The notes: generated from the sequence alone by a model not told the origin. A DNA stretch of 43,301 nucleotides from Candidatus Methanofrustulum fimipullorum (GCA_012518265.1 JAAYST010000084.1:1-43301); one strand, 5' to 3'. Shown: positions 7,888 to 15,853, counted from the first letter of the stretch. Made by a program: numbers and translations.

Positions 7888-8808
7888 ATGGTCTTTATTG
7901 AAACTTTATCCGTATTGGCCGCAATAGCGGCAGCAATTTTGCTAATAGCGGCAGGAGCTTTGCTAATCTTAATATTGCTTATTGCAGTTTTGACAGTTGT
8001 AGCTTTGCTCATTTCTTATTGCATAAAAATTCGAGTTTTTGCAGAAGTTTGCAAAAGGAAATCCGGTTTCATTAAAAAAGATGCATTTGCATTCATAATG
8101 TTTTTTTCATATCCTTTGTATAAAATAAATTTATTGGAAAAAGACGAAGCCAAAGACGAAAAGAAAAGTGATAATAAAAAGAAGAAAGAATATAAAAGTA
8201 CTAAAACCGATAATATTAATGCCAAAAACGACAAAAACGTTAAAAACGGTAAAAACGGAAAAAACATTAAAAAGGGCAAAAACGGTAAAAAAGAGAAAAA
8301 ATCGGGAAAATCGGACGGAAAGCCGTCTCGTACAGATATTATTCTTGCAAAAATCAAAAAGAACCCGTCACAATTTGTTTCCGACACAGTTGCCGCATTT
8401 AAAAGAATTAAGTCACATCTCATTCAACTAGTTGTGTCTTTAATACTTGCAGCAAACATAAATACATTAGAATTTAAACTGTATTTCGGTCTTTCAAATC
8501 CGGCAGATACCGGAATTGTGTACGGAACTCTTCATTCGTTTAAAGGCGGTATTCTCGGTGCACTTTCGCATCATATAAATAAAAAGAAAAACAAGTTCAA
8601 AAAATTGGAAAAACGTCTTTTCGATATCGTTTATAAAGACTTTTTATTTTATCCCGATATGAATGAAGAAAGACTCGAATTTGATTTTAAAATGGATATT
8701 TCATATCGACTTATATCGTATTACTACCCGATTATCAGATTCTTACTGAAGCGGGATTTCCGGGTCGTTGTAAAAAATTACATATATCCGTATTTTATAA
8801 AAAAGTAA
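7888..8808 (+). CDS. DUF2953 domain membrane protein (YtfI-like)
   Basis: A 306-residue protein with a hydrophobic N terminus (about residues 5-45, one or two membrane segments). A very Lys/Asn/Gly-rich insertion follows (about 85-150, short units such as KNGKNGKN). The DUF2953 core follows: LVVSLILAANINTLEFKLYF, then GLSNPADTGIVYGTLHSF near 185-220. DUF2953 proteins are commonly found beside GerW-family genes, as here. The gene starts 70 bp after the gerW-like stop and is probably co-transcribed. The lysine insertion looks like a repeat expansion. Function is unknown. Stop is TAA; the gene converges on cfbB with only 23 bp between them. Confidence 0.8.
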   Translation: MVFIETLSVLAAIAAAILLIAAGALLILILLIAVLTVVALLISYCIKIRVFAEVCKRKSGFIKKDAFAFIMFFSYPLYKINLLEKDEAKDEKKSDNKKKKEYKSTKTDNINAKNDKNVKNGKNGKNIKKGKNGKKEKKSGKSDGKPSRTDIILAKIKKNPSQFVSDTVAAFKRIKSHLIQLVVSLILAANINTLEFKLYFGLSNPADTGIVYGTLHSFKGGILGALSHHINKKKNKFKKLEKRLFDIVYKDFLFYPDMNEERLEFDFKMDISYRLISYYYPIIRFLLKRDFRVVVKNYIYPYFIKK

Positions 8809-8831
8809 ATTATTTATTTTTTATTATTTTT

Positions 8832-10163
8832 TTATCTTCCTTTTTTATATTTTCTGCATTTATTTACAAAAACATCAACGGGAAATGATGCCGGGTGCAT
8901 TTGCATGTATCCTGCAAGTGTTTCATATTCAATCAATCCGTCTTTTTTGTCTTTAATTCCTTTTCCTCTTAACATTTCAAATGCGAATTTCGAATCTTTA
9001 TCGGGTTCTGTTAGTGAATAGTGATACGAGTGAGCGTTAATTAAATCTGTTTTAAAGTCCGGAATTAACGGTTTTGCTTGAGAGTATCCAAGTCCTTGAA
9101 GTTTTTTTGTTATATATGACTCGGCCGGCAAAATGTCTGCCATTCTGTATTTTTTCCCTTCGGCATTTGCGTAAGTTTTACAAAAATACGAAAGTCCGCC
9201 TCCTTCTCCGTATATGGGAACTCCGTCTTCGGCCGCTTTTTTTAATTTGGAAGTTGCGGGTGAAAATGCCAATTCTTCAATATACATCTCAGGATATCCG
9301 CTTCCAAAAAAGTAGCCGTCCGCTTCCGGAAATTCTCCTGCAACCGGGCTGAATTTAATAAGCCTTGCTCCCGATCTTTTAAGTGCGTCTATCATGTCGT
9401 AATAATAAAAACAAAAAGCGCTGTCCATCGCAATTCCGATTGTAACATCGGGACTCGGGCATTCGGGATATATCGTTGATTCTCTCCCAATTTCATTTTC
9501 TTTTGCAATTTCAGTTAAAAGGTCGATATCAACATTTTCTTCAATAATGTCTGCCATAATTTCAAAATTAACGTGATTTTCTTCGGGCATATAAAGTCCC
9601 ATGTAACGCTCAGGAACTGTCAATTCCGAATTTCTGGGAATAGAACCGACTACGGGTACCATATCTTTTAAAACTTCTCTGAGCATTGATTCGTGGCGCG
9701 GACTTCCTACTTTATTAAGAATTACACCTGCTACGTTTACATCTTTGTCATAATCTATAAAACCTTTGATTAACGCAGCTACGCTCCTTGACATCCCGTG
9801 AGTGTTTACAACAAGAATTACCGGCAAATCAAGGGTTTTTGCAACGTGGGCGGCTCCTGCAAATTCAGTCGTTCCCATTCCGTCATAAAGTCCCATAACT
9901 CCTTCCACAATCGAAATTTCGGCAGTTTTCGATTTGTTTTCAAACGAGTCTATAATTCCCTGTTCTCCCATCATAAATATGTCCAGATTTCCTGCCGGAC
10001 GCCCGCAAATCATAGTGTGATAAGAGGGGTCAATATAGTCAGGTCCGACTTTAAACGGCTGTACCGCTACGTTTTTTCTTCTCAAAGCGGCCATCAATCC
10101 CATGGAAACTGTCGTTTTTCCGGCACCGCTGTTTGTTGCGGCAATTAAAAATCCTTTGGACAT
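8832..10163 (-). CDS. cfbB: Ni-sirohydrochlorin / cobyrinate a,c-diamide synthase, CfbB/CbiA type
   Basis: A 443-residue protein with an N-terminal ATPase domain (P-loop-like ATNSGAGKTTVSMGL, then QPFKVGPDYIDPSYHTMICG) and a C-terminal class I glutamine amidotransferase-like domain. In methanogens this enzyme amidates the a and c side chains of Ni-sirohydrochlorin for coenzyme F430, needed by methyl-coenzyme M reductase; relatives do the same in cobamide synthesis. The nucleophile motif that is normally AECGG reads GEGGG here. The catalytic Cys is Gly at residue 321 (codon 9201-9203), so glutamine hydrolysis is probably lost and free ammonia used. A Cys at 328 is not in the nucleophile position. 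The C-terminal His region (GYMQMHPAS) remains. No other cfb genes are nearby. Stop is TAA. Confidence 0.87.
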   Translation of the reverse strand: MSKGFLIAATNSGAGKTTVSMGLMAALRRKNVAVQPFKVGPDYIDPSYHTMICGRPAGNLDIFMMGEQGIIDSFENKSKTAEISIVEGVMGLYDGMGTTEFAGAAHVAKTLDLPVILVVNTHGMSRSVAALIKGFIDYDKDVNVAGVILNKVGSPRHESMLREVLKDMVPVVGSIPRNSELTVPERYMGLYMPEENHVNFEIMADIIEENVDIDLLTEIAKENEIGRESTIYPECPSPDVTIGIAMDSAFCFYYYDMIDALKRSGARLIKFSPVAGEFPEADGYFFGSGYPEMYIEELAFSPATSKLKKAAEDGVPIYGEGGGLSYFCKTYANAEGKKYRMADILPAESYITKKLQGLGYSQAKPLIPDFKTDLINAHSYHYSLTEPDKDSKFAFEMLRGKGIKDKKDGLIEYETLAGYMQMHPASFPVDVFVNKCRKYKKGR

Positions 10164-10304
10164 AGTACTTTTCCTTTTGTTTTTTAAAATTATATTTTTA
10201 AATAAAAATGTTAAAATTAATTAGAAATTATACCTAATATATTCTTCATAGTTAATAACGTTTTATCAAATTAACTAATTTAATTTTTTCCGATTTGCAA
10301 AAAG

Positions 10305-10313
10305 TTATATATA
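10305..10313 (+). promoter_or_regulatory. TATA box of the mtr operon; probable leaderless transcript
   Basis: TTATATATA, preceded by a purine-rich BRE-like GCAAAAAG, is centred 29 nt upstream of the mtrE ATG. An archaeal TATA box sits about 26-27 nt before the transcription start, so the mRNA should begin within a few bases of the start codon. No ribosome-binding site precedes mtrE, in agreement. Confidence 0.6.
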
Positions 10314-10337
10314 TTTATCGTCAATAGTCTCATATTT

Positions 10338-11252
10338 ATGATAAATTTTACAGTTTTATTGCTTTTGGGATTAATAGCGGTTTTGGCCGCAATTGCCGGT
10401 TATACGGAAGATTTGGAATCCGTTATCGGCTCTCAAAGCAATCCAAATTCTCAGGTTCAATTGGCTCCTCAAGTGATGAGGCCTCACAGGTATTTCAACA
10501 AAGCGATTTCGGGTGAGCCTATATCAAATGCGTTAACAGCTGCAATTGGTGCGTCTGTAGCATACCTTTTTACATACATTTCATTTCCTTTTTTGGTTTC
10601 GCTCGTTTTGGGAAGTATTGTTGCATCTCTGTTTCATGCATACTTGGCGTTTGTGTCACATACGGGGCGCATTGCAAGCCAAGGAAGATTTAAACAGCCG
10701 CTTTACAAAGATGTCATTCGTTCGCATATCTTTCCAATTGCGGCCTATGCGTTTTTAACAGTTTTTTGTATTTTGTCAATATCTTATATCTTAAAATACG
10801 CACTTGAACATCCGTTTCCGTTTCCTTTAATTTCTCTAATCTTAGGAATTTCGGTAGGTTCAATCGGATCTTCAATCGGTGATGTATATTATGGTGCCGA
10901 AAGTTTATATCAAAACTATCCGTTCGGAGCCGGTATAAATGCGGCTCACTCGGGCGATATTGTTAGAAAAGGAGCATCGGGGATTTTAACAAATCACGAC
11001 CACACTTATTTCTGTTCAATGTTCGGTGCGCCTGCAACCGGTCTTGCATTTTCGGCAACAGTTTTTTTAACTACTTGGATTACATCCGTATTCAATCCTA
11101 AAGACGGAACAATATACGGTGTTTTGGCAATAATTTTAGGAATTTTGTTTATTATTTGTCTGTTTGTTTTAAATCGCATTTTGGAAATTTATGCGCATCA
11201 TCGCTTCGGCCCTTACAGAGAAACGGAAAAAGGAGATGCCGTAGATATATGA
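10338..11252 (+). CDS. mtrE: Tetrahydromethanopterin S-methyltransferase subunit E
   Basis: A 304-residue polytopic membrane subunit of the Na+-translocating methyl-H4(S)PT:coenzyme M methyltransferase. Features seen are MRPHRYFNKAISGEPISNAL near residue 50, FHAYLAFVSHTGRIASQGRF near 95-115, and a GDVYYGAESLYQNYPFGAGI segment near 190-210. All are characteristic of MtrE, as is the length. With MtrC and MtrD it forms the membrane part that couples methyl transfer to Na+ transport. It is the first gene of a complete mtrEDCBAFGH operon. Its TGA stop overlaps the mtrD start (ATGA), so translation is probably coupled. It has no ribosome-binding site; see the TATA box entry. Confidence 0.96.
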   Translation: MINFTVLLLLGLIAVLAAIAGYTEDLESVIGSQSNPNSQVQLAPQVMRPHRYFNKAISGEPISNALTAAIGASVAYLFTYISFPFLVSLVLGSIVASLFHAYLAFVSHTGRIASQGRFKQPLYKDVIRSHIFPIAAYAFLTVFCILSISYILKYALEHPFPFPLISLILGISVGSIGSSIGDVYYGAESLYQNYPFGAGINAAHSGDIVRKGASGILTNHDHTYFCSMFGAPATGLAFSATVFLTTWITSVFNPKDGTIYGVLAIILGILFIICLFVLNRILEIYAHHRFGPYRETEKGDAVDI

Positions 11253-12019
11253 TCGAGAATTTATTTGACGTTTCAACCGTTTTAAGCGTTTCAAACGTTG
11301 CCGTTTTCTTATTTGTTTTAATCGGCGGCGTATTAATTTCTCTTAGTGTTCATTTCATTCCTATTGGAGGTGCACCTGCCGCAATGGCTCAAGCAACCGG
11401 AGTCGGAACCGGAACGACTCAACTTGCGGCAGGAGCAGGCCTTACCGGACTTTTGGCGGCCGGTTCTGTTTCGGCGGTAACGAATAATTTATATTTGCCG
11501 CTTTTTATTGGATCAATTTCGTCGTGTCTTATGATTGCAATAACGATGTTTTCGGCAAATCTTGTCTATATATTCGGAGTCGGCTGCCCGTTAGTTTCGG
11601 GTAAACGACAAAGAGACGTAATTACAAAAGACAGACAAGACGTTTATGTTTCAAAAGGAACGGAAGGGCACGGAACTCCTACCGCAAGCTTTTTTAGCGG
11701 CCTTATAGGAGGTCTAATCGGAGGATTTGGAGGCTCACTCACTTACGTTTCAATACTTTATTTGTGCACTAAAACTGTAGGGATTTCTTTTGCCGGATCC
11801 GCCGCTTTTGCCGCAACTTGTTCAATCGCTTTGTTTTATATAAACTCAGTAATTGCATCTTACAACATCGGTGGAACTATTGAAGGATTTACCGACCAAA
11901 AATTTAAAAAAATGCCGAAGGCAATTTTTGTATCTTCAATCGCATCCGCAATTTTCGGAATAATTACGATCGCAACAGTTTATTTGTTCATTGTTCCTGC
12001 AACGGGAGGTATATTCTAA
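11249..12019 (+). CDS. mtrD: Tetrahydromethanopterin S-methyltransferase subunit D
   Basis: A 256-residue membrane subunit. Recognisable stretches are HFIPIGGAPAAMAQATGVGT near 30-50, TGLLAAGSVSAVTNNLYLPL, and GTPTASFFSGLIGGLIGGFG near 145. These match the MtrD family. The true start is ATG 11249, inside the MtrE stop (ATGA); the frame is open further upstream, but that part only shadows mtrE. A GGAGA-type ribosome-binding site lies in the end of mtrE. Its own stop (TAA, 12017-12019) overlaps the next ATG at 12019, where mtrC translation begins. Acts with MtrC and MtrE in Na+ translocation. Confidence 0.95.
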   Translation: MIENLFDVSTVLSVSNVAVFLFVLIGGVLISLSVHFIPIGGAPAAMAQATGVGTGTTQLAAGAGLTGLLAAGSVSAVTNNLYLPLFIGSISSCLMIAITMFSANLVYIFGVGCPLVSGKRQRDVITKDRQDVYVSKGTEGHGTPTASFFSGLIGGLIGGFGGSLTYVSILYLCTKTVGISFAGSAAFAATCSIALFYINSVIASYNIGGTIEGFTDQKFKKMPKAIFVSSIASAIFGIITIATVYLFIVPATGGIF

Positions 12020-13056
12020 TGAATAATAAACAGAATAATATGAATTGTAATCACAACAATTCAATGAATAACAAATGCAATAATTCAATGAATAACAAGT
12101 GCAACAGTAGCAACAATACAACGAATAATAAATGCAACAGTGCAACGAATGAAAAATAGAATAAAATTTCTAAAAAAACAGTTTTCACGGGCGACAAACT
12201 CTTTTTGTTCGGAATAGTTTTGGCTGCAGCGGGTTTTGCAATATTTTACATATCTCGTATGCTTTATATGTCTGATGTGTCTCGTTTTTTCTCGTCTCTT
12301 GAAATTTACAATTCTTATCCGTTTCTATTTGATATATTATTCGGATTTTTATTTAACTTTTTATTCGATGTTTCGTTTTGTTTGAGTGCGGTTTTATTCA
12401 TAGTTTCAGGGTCAGAAGCTTGCCGATATATCGCACGCTACGGAATCGGGACGGGAGTTCCGTCTGTTGGCATGTATTCCGTTGGAATTGCAACAATCTG
12501 TTCCGTTTTCGGTTTTTCGTTGTTTGATCAAATTACCGGTTTCGGCGGTTTTTTGGCCGGAATTTCAGTATCTTTAATTTTCGGTTTTATTTGCGGTAAA
12601 ATTACAAACAAATATTTGAATTTGAATATTCCGGGATTTACATACAATATGACATTGGTTTCCGTAGCAACCACCGCTTCTTTTATGGCTTCCGGCATAT
12701 TTTTGTTTGGAAGCTTTGAATCTATTATATATCTAAGAGGTATGATAATGTCAGGGATTGCGGCATTGCTTTTTATCGGAACAGCCGTTATGGTTTTTCA
12801 TTCCTATAACGCATCATTGGGCGCGGACGAGTCACACGATCGCACACAACATCTCGCATTTTCAAATGCGTTTTTATGGATGCTTTTACTTTCTTTAATA
12901 TCAGCATTTTTTAAACCCGTGTCGGTAGTTTTAATAATAATGTTTTCATTAATACTATTTATATACAGTTTTAAAAAATACGTTAAATGTGTTAAGCGTG
13001 ATTCATATGTTATTTCAGAGCCTGCTTTGCTTCCTACCGAGGAGGAACTTATATGA
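12019..13056 (+). CDS. mtrC: Tetrahydromethanopterin S-methyltransferase subunit C, with an in-frame TAG
   Basis: Read through one TAG (codon 47, 12157-12159), this frame gives 345 residues. The MtrC core starts near residue 58 (LFLFGIVLAAAGFAIFYI) and includes ARYGIGTGVPSVGMYSVGIA and FHSYNASLGADESHDRTQ, typical of the family. Translation should begin at ATG 12019. That codon overlaps the mtrD stop and is preceded by GGGAGGT at 12004-12010. The 46 codons before TAG encode an Asn/Cys-rich low-complexity stretch (motif MNNKCNNS). After the TAG, the only canonical restart codon is TTG 12205, with no ribosome-binding site, and it would cut into the first membrane helix. I therefore favour readthrough, with UAG read as pyrrolysine. 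Alternatives are a 46-residue leader peptide plus weak reinitiation, or a decaying gene. Final stop TGA overlaps the mtrB start. Confidence 0.85.
12157..12159 (+). other. In-frame TAG codon 47 of mtrC (candidate pyrrolysine codon)
   Basis: The codon lies between the frame that starts at the strong ribosome-binding site (12004-12010) and the MtrC core. Distance from ATG 12019 to TTG 12205 is 186 nt, exactly 62 codons, so the frame is kept across the TAG. Confidence 0.6.
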
Positions 13057-13436
13057 AAAGTACGAGTAAAAGTACTAATGAAAATATGGGTAAAAGTGTG
13101 AGTGAAAGTATGAGTGAAAATATTAATAAAAGTATGAGAATTATTATATCTCCCGAAACAAATCTTGTAATGGATCCGATAGACTGCGTAATTTCAAGTG
13201 AAAAATCAAATGAAAATTATAATGCTTTGCTGTCGATTTTAACTGAAACGGAACATCACATAGACGGTTTGGTAAATTCGTTGAGCTCCGGAAAACCGGT
13301 TTTAAACTCATGGAAAGGACGAGAAAACACATTTGAAATCGCAGGTTTAATTACCAATTTATTTTACGGAATAATAATTGGTGTTTTATTTATTACGTTT
13401 ATTTTAATAATAATTGGAGTTATCGGCTTATGGTAA
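13053..13436 (+). CDS. mtrB: Tetrahydromethanopterin S-methyltransferase subunit B
   Basis: A 127-residue subunit. The family core starts at about residue 28 (MRIIISPETNLVMDPIDCVI) and contains GRENTFEIAGLITNLFYGII before a single C-terminal membrane helix. MtrB usually has about 105-110 residues, so this protein carries some 27 extra N-terminal residues made of Ser/Lys/Asn/Glu repeats (KSTSKSTNENMGKSVSESMS). The extension is probably real, because the GAGGAGG at 13038-13045 is correctly spaced for ATG 13053, which also overlaps the mtrC stop (ATGA). An internal ATG at 13134 would give the usual length but lacks such a site. Stop is TAA and overlaps the mtrA start by 7 nt. Confidence 0.92.
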   Translation: MKSTSKSTNENMGKSVSESMSENINKSMRIIISPETNLVMDPIDCVISSEKSNENYNALLSILTETEHHIDGLVNSLSSGKPVLNSWKGRENTFEIAGLITNLFYGIIIGVLFITFILIIIGVIGLW

Positions 13437-14200
13437 TTTCTGAAAATTGGCCCTCAATGAAAGGTGAATATCGCTCCGGCGATTATAATTCATGCGTTGC
13501 TGTCGTTACTTGCGGCTCACACTTAAACGACAATTCTTTTATTGAATCGGGAGCGGCAATATCCGGCTCTTGTAAAACGGAAAATTTAGGAATTGAAAAG
13601 CTCGTAGTTCATATAGTTTCAAACCCGAATATACGTTTTTTAATCGTTTCAGGAACTGAAGTAAAAGGACACATAACAGGCGAAGCAATTCTCATGCTCC
13701 ACAAAAACGGGGTTTCGGAAAACAGAATTGTCGATGCAAAAGGTGCAATTCCATACATTGAAAATTTATCAAACGATGCAATCGAAAGATTTAGAGAACA
13801 GGTGTAGTGTATCGATTTGATAAATGTAGAAGAAGAAGAAGTAATCATTTCAAAAATTAAAGAATGCGTTTTAAACAATCCCGGACCTTTCCCGGGCGAG
13901 CCAGTTTCGGCTTCAATAGAAAAAAATCAAACCAAAGAAAAATCGAAATCCGAAAAAACCGATAAATCGTCATTAAATTTTGCAGATATTGATTTTAATA
14001 TCGATTCAAACTTTGTGGAAGAAATCGTAAATTTACGTTTAAAACTCATTGATTTGGAATTAAAAAATATAGGAAATTTGCAAAAATATAAAGCAGGCTA
14101 CAAATCCGGCAAAATAGTCGGATTCGTTTTAGGCTTTATCGCAACCATATTTACTTTGATTTTGCTGTTTTTATCAATCAGTATCATACCGGTTATGTGA
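13430..14200 (+). CDS. mtrA: Tetrahydromethanopterin S-methyltransferase subunit A, with an in-frame TAG
   Basis: Read through one TAG (codon 126, 13805-13807), this gives 256 residues, close to the usual 240. MtrA carries the corrinoid whose cobalt is methylated by MtrH and demethylated by coenzyme M. The N-terminal corrinoid domain is intact: VVTCGSHL at 25-32, CKTENLGIEK at 48-57, and TEVKGHITGEA with His81 in the place of the known axial ligand. After the TAG the family sequence resumes without a gap (CIDLINVEE, then SKIKECV). A variable linker and a C-terminal membrane helix (about 230-252) follow. Without readthrough the corrinoid domain would lose its membrane anchor, and the only restart is TTG 13817 with no clear ribosome-binding site. 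GGAG at 13416-13419 serves the ATG at 13430. Stop is TGA. Confidence 0.9.
13805..13807 (+). other. In-frame TAG codon 126 of mtrA (candidate pyrrolysine codon)
   Basis: The context is ERFREQV-TAG-CIDLINVEE. From memory, other MtrA proteins have an ungapped ERFxxQ(L/V)-E-x-x-x-L-I-(D/N)-V here, so the TAG takes one residue position, often Glu. A GAG-to-TAG change would suffice. No extra frameshift or deletion surrounds it. Confidence 0.68.
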
Positions 14201-14209
14201 GTGATTCAT

Positions 14210-14413
14210 ATGGAAACTGAATACGAAAATGTAAAAAGAACGGGCGATTCGATAAATTACAGAGCACGTTTGCTTTCAAGAGCAGTTCGAATCGAAACAG
14301 GTGTTAAAAAAACAAGGCTAACGGGAATTTTAATCGGAATTTTTATCTCTTTGTTATTTTTCGTAATTTTGCCGATTTTAATACGGCTTTTTGAAATATT
14401 GTTTTTAATGTAA
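14210..14413 (+). CDS. mtrF: Tetrahydromethanopterin S-methyltransferase subunit F
   Basis: A 67-residue subunit with the family's soluble helix (YRARLLSRAVRIETGVKKT, resembling the YKxQLISRxxKLxSGIKxT pattern of MtrF) and one C-terminal membrane helix. MtrF is related to the N-terminal part of MtrA and anchors in the membrane. I chose ATG 14210. The in-frame GTG at 14201 coincides with the GTGAT that serves as ribosome-binding site. It follows mtrA with 9 nt between. Stop is TAA; a repeat-filled spacer separates it from mtrG. Confidence 0.85.
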   Translation: METEYENVKRTGDSINYRARLLSRAVRIETGVKKTRLTGILIGIFISLLFFVILPILIRLFEILFLM

Positions 14414-14426
14414 TTTTATTTTATTT

Positions 14427-14516
14427 TATTTATTGTTTATTTATTGTTTATTTATTGTTTATTTATTGTTTATTTATTGTTTATTTATTATTTATTTATT
14501 ATTTATTTATTGTTTA
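14427..14516. repeat. 11-nt tandem repeat between mtrF and mtrG
   Basis: About eight copies of TTTATTGTTTA fill the 116-nt spacer. The last copies have a T-to-A change at the G position (TTATTA). All other mtr junctions overlap or are much shorter than this one, except the 83-nt mtrG-mtrH gap. Confidence 0.85.
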
Positions 14517-14529
14517 ACGGGGAATTTTT

Positions 14530-14718
14530 ATGAATCCTGACAGTAATGAATACTCTGAAATACTGGACAGATTGGATCGTATGGATGAAAAAACCGAGTT
14601 TTTCAGCTCTGAAATGTTTCAAAGATTCGGGAAAAAAACAGGTTTTGAAGTCGGTTTTTTATACGGAATATTAGCAGGAATGCTTTTTACATACTTGTTT
14701 ATTATATTTTTTATGTAA
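14530..14718 (+). CDS. mtrG: Tetrahydromethanopterin S-methyltransferase subunit G
   Basis: A 62-residue subunit. The family pattern IxxRLDRMDEKTEFFSSEMF is at about 11-30, and FGKKTGFEVGFLYGILAGML leads into the single C-terminal membrane helix. Length fits MtrG. A GGGG ribosome-binding site precedes ATG 14530. It is a small membrane-anchored stalk subunit of the complex. Stop is TAA. Confidence 0.9.
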   Translation: MNPDSNEYSEILDRLDRMDEKTEFFSSEMFQRFGKKTGFEVGFLYGILAGMLFTYLFIIFFM

Positions 14719-14801
14719 TAATTGTTAATTATTAATTATAGGTAATTGTTAATTATCGGTAATTGTAATAACAGTAATTTTACTTTTTTCGGGGATAATT
14801 T

Positions 14802-15752
14802 ATGTTTAAATTTGAAAAAGAGCAAAAAATTTTTGAAATAGGCGGGATAAAATTTGGGGGCCAACCGGGCGAATATCCTACAGTTGTAATCGGTACGATG
14901 TTTTATAATCGCCACAAAATAGTCTCAAATGCGGACAAAGGGATTTTCGATAAAAAAGAAGCTGAAAAGCTGTGGTTTGATCAACTTGAAATTTGTGATG
15001 AAACAGGTCTTTTTTGCGCAAACCAAATCGTTGGTGAAACTCCGGAATCGATGAAAAATTATATTGACTGGTTTTCTGAAATTGATAACTCGGCACCTTT
15101 TTTAATGGATTCGTCAGACGGTGTCGTACGCTCTTTCGCCGCCGCTTATGCTTCTGAAATCGGTCTTGAAAAACGTGCAATTTACAACTCGGTCAATGCA
15201 AGCGTTGACGAAAAAGAAATAAATGCGTTAAGAGACAGCAAAATCAATTCCTCGATCATTTTGGCGTTTAACGCGGTTGACCCTTCAGTTTCCGGAAAAA
15301 TCGAAATATTGGAAAAAGGCGGAACAGGTCTCTCAGGAGGCCTTATGGATATTGCACAAAAGTGCGGAATCGAAAAACCGTTAATAGACGTTGCCGCAGT
15401 TCCTCTAGGATCCGGTTCCGGTCCTTCTATTCGAGCAGTAACTACCGTAAAAGGTCACATGGGTCTTCCGGTCGGCGGCGGTTTTCACAACATTTCATCT
15501 TCATGGGATTGGCTTCGTGAATTTAAAAACAAACAAGATAATCCGAAAGAATATTATTTGCCTTCAGATATCGGATCAAATCTGGTTGCCCAAGTTTTGG
15601 GAGCCGATTTTCTTTTATACGGTCCGATCGAAAATTCAAAACATATAGCGACAGCAGTAGCAATGGTAGATATAATGCTCGAAGAAAACGCAAAAGAATT
15701 GGGAATTCAAATTCACAACGAAACAAATGCGCCGATTTCAAAACTTGTATAA
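14802..15752 (+). CDS. mtrH: Tetrahydromethanopterin S-methyltransferase subunit H
   Basis: A 316-residue soluble TIM-barrel subunit that moves the methyl group from methyl-tetrahydro(sarcina)pterin to the corrinoid of MtrA. It begins MFKFEKEQKIFEIGGIKFGG and continues with PTVVIGTMFYNRHKIV near 27-42. Other family stretches are FLMDSSDGVVRSFAAAYASE near 100 and DVAAVPLGSGSGPSIRAVTT near 200-220. Length equals the family norm. A GGGGAT site precedes ATG 14802. It is the last gene of the operon, and a T-rich spacer follows. Stop is TAA. In an organism living by methyl reduction with H2, the complex may mainly supply methyl groups for biosynthesis or run in reverse; that is inference. Confidence 0.96.
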   Translation: MFKFEKEQKIFEIGGIKFGGQPGEYPTVVIGTMFYNRHKIVSNADKGIFDKKEAEKLWFDQLEICDETGLFCANQIVGETPESMKNYIDWFSEIDNSAPFLMDSSDGVVRSFAAAYASEIGLEKRAIYNSVNASVDEKEINALRDSKINSSIILAFNAVDPSVSGKIEILEKGGTGLSGGLMDIAQKCGIEKPLIDVAAVPLGSGSGPSIRAVTTVKGHMGLPVGGGFHNISSSWDWLREFKNKQDNPKEYYLPSDIGSNLVAQVLGADFLLYGPIENSKHIATAVAMVDIMLEENAKELGIQIHNETNAPISKLV

Positions 15753-15853
15753 TCCTTTCATATTTTTATTTTTTATATTTTAATTTTTATTTATTTTTTA
15801 TTTTTTAATTTTATATTTTATTTTTATATTTATTTTTATAATCAATTTTTTAT

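Noticed and set aside
11156-11248. 31-codon N-terminal extension of MtrD
   Set aside because: It only shadows the end of mtrE; the MtrD family begins at MIENLF, at the ATGA overlap.
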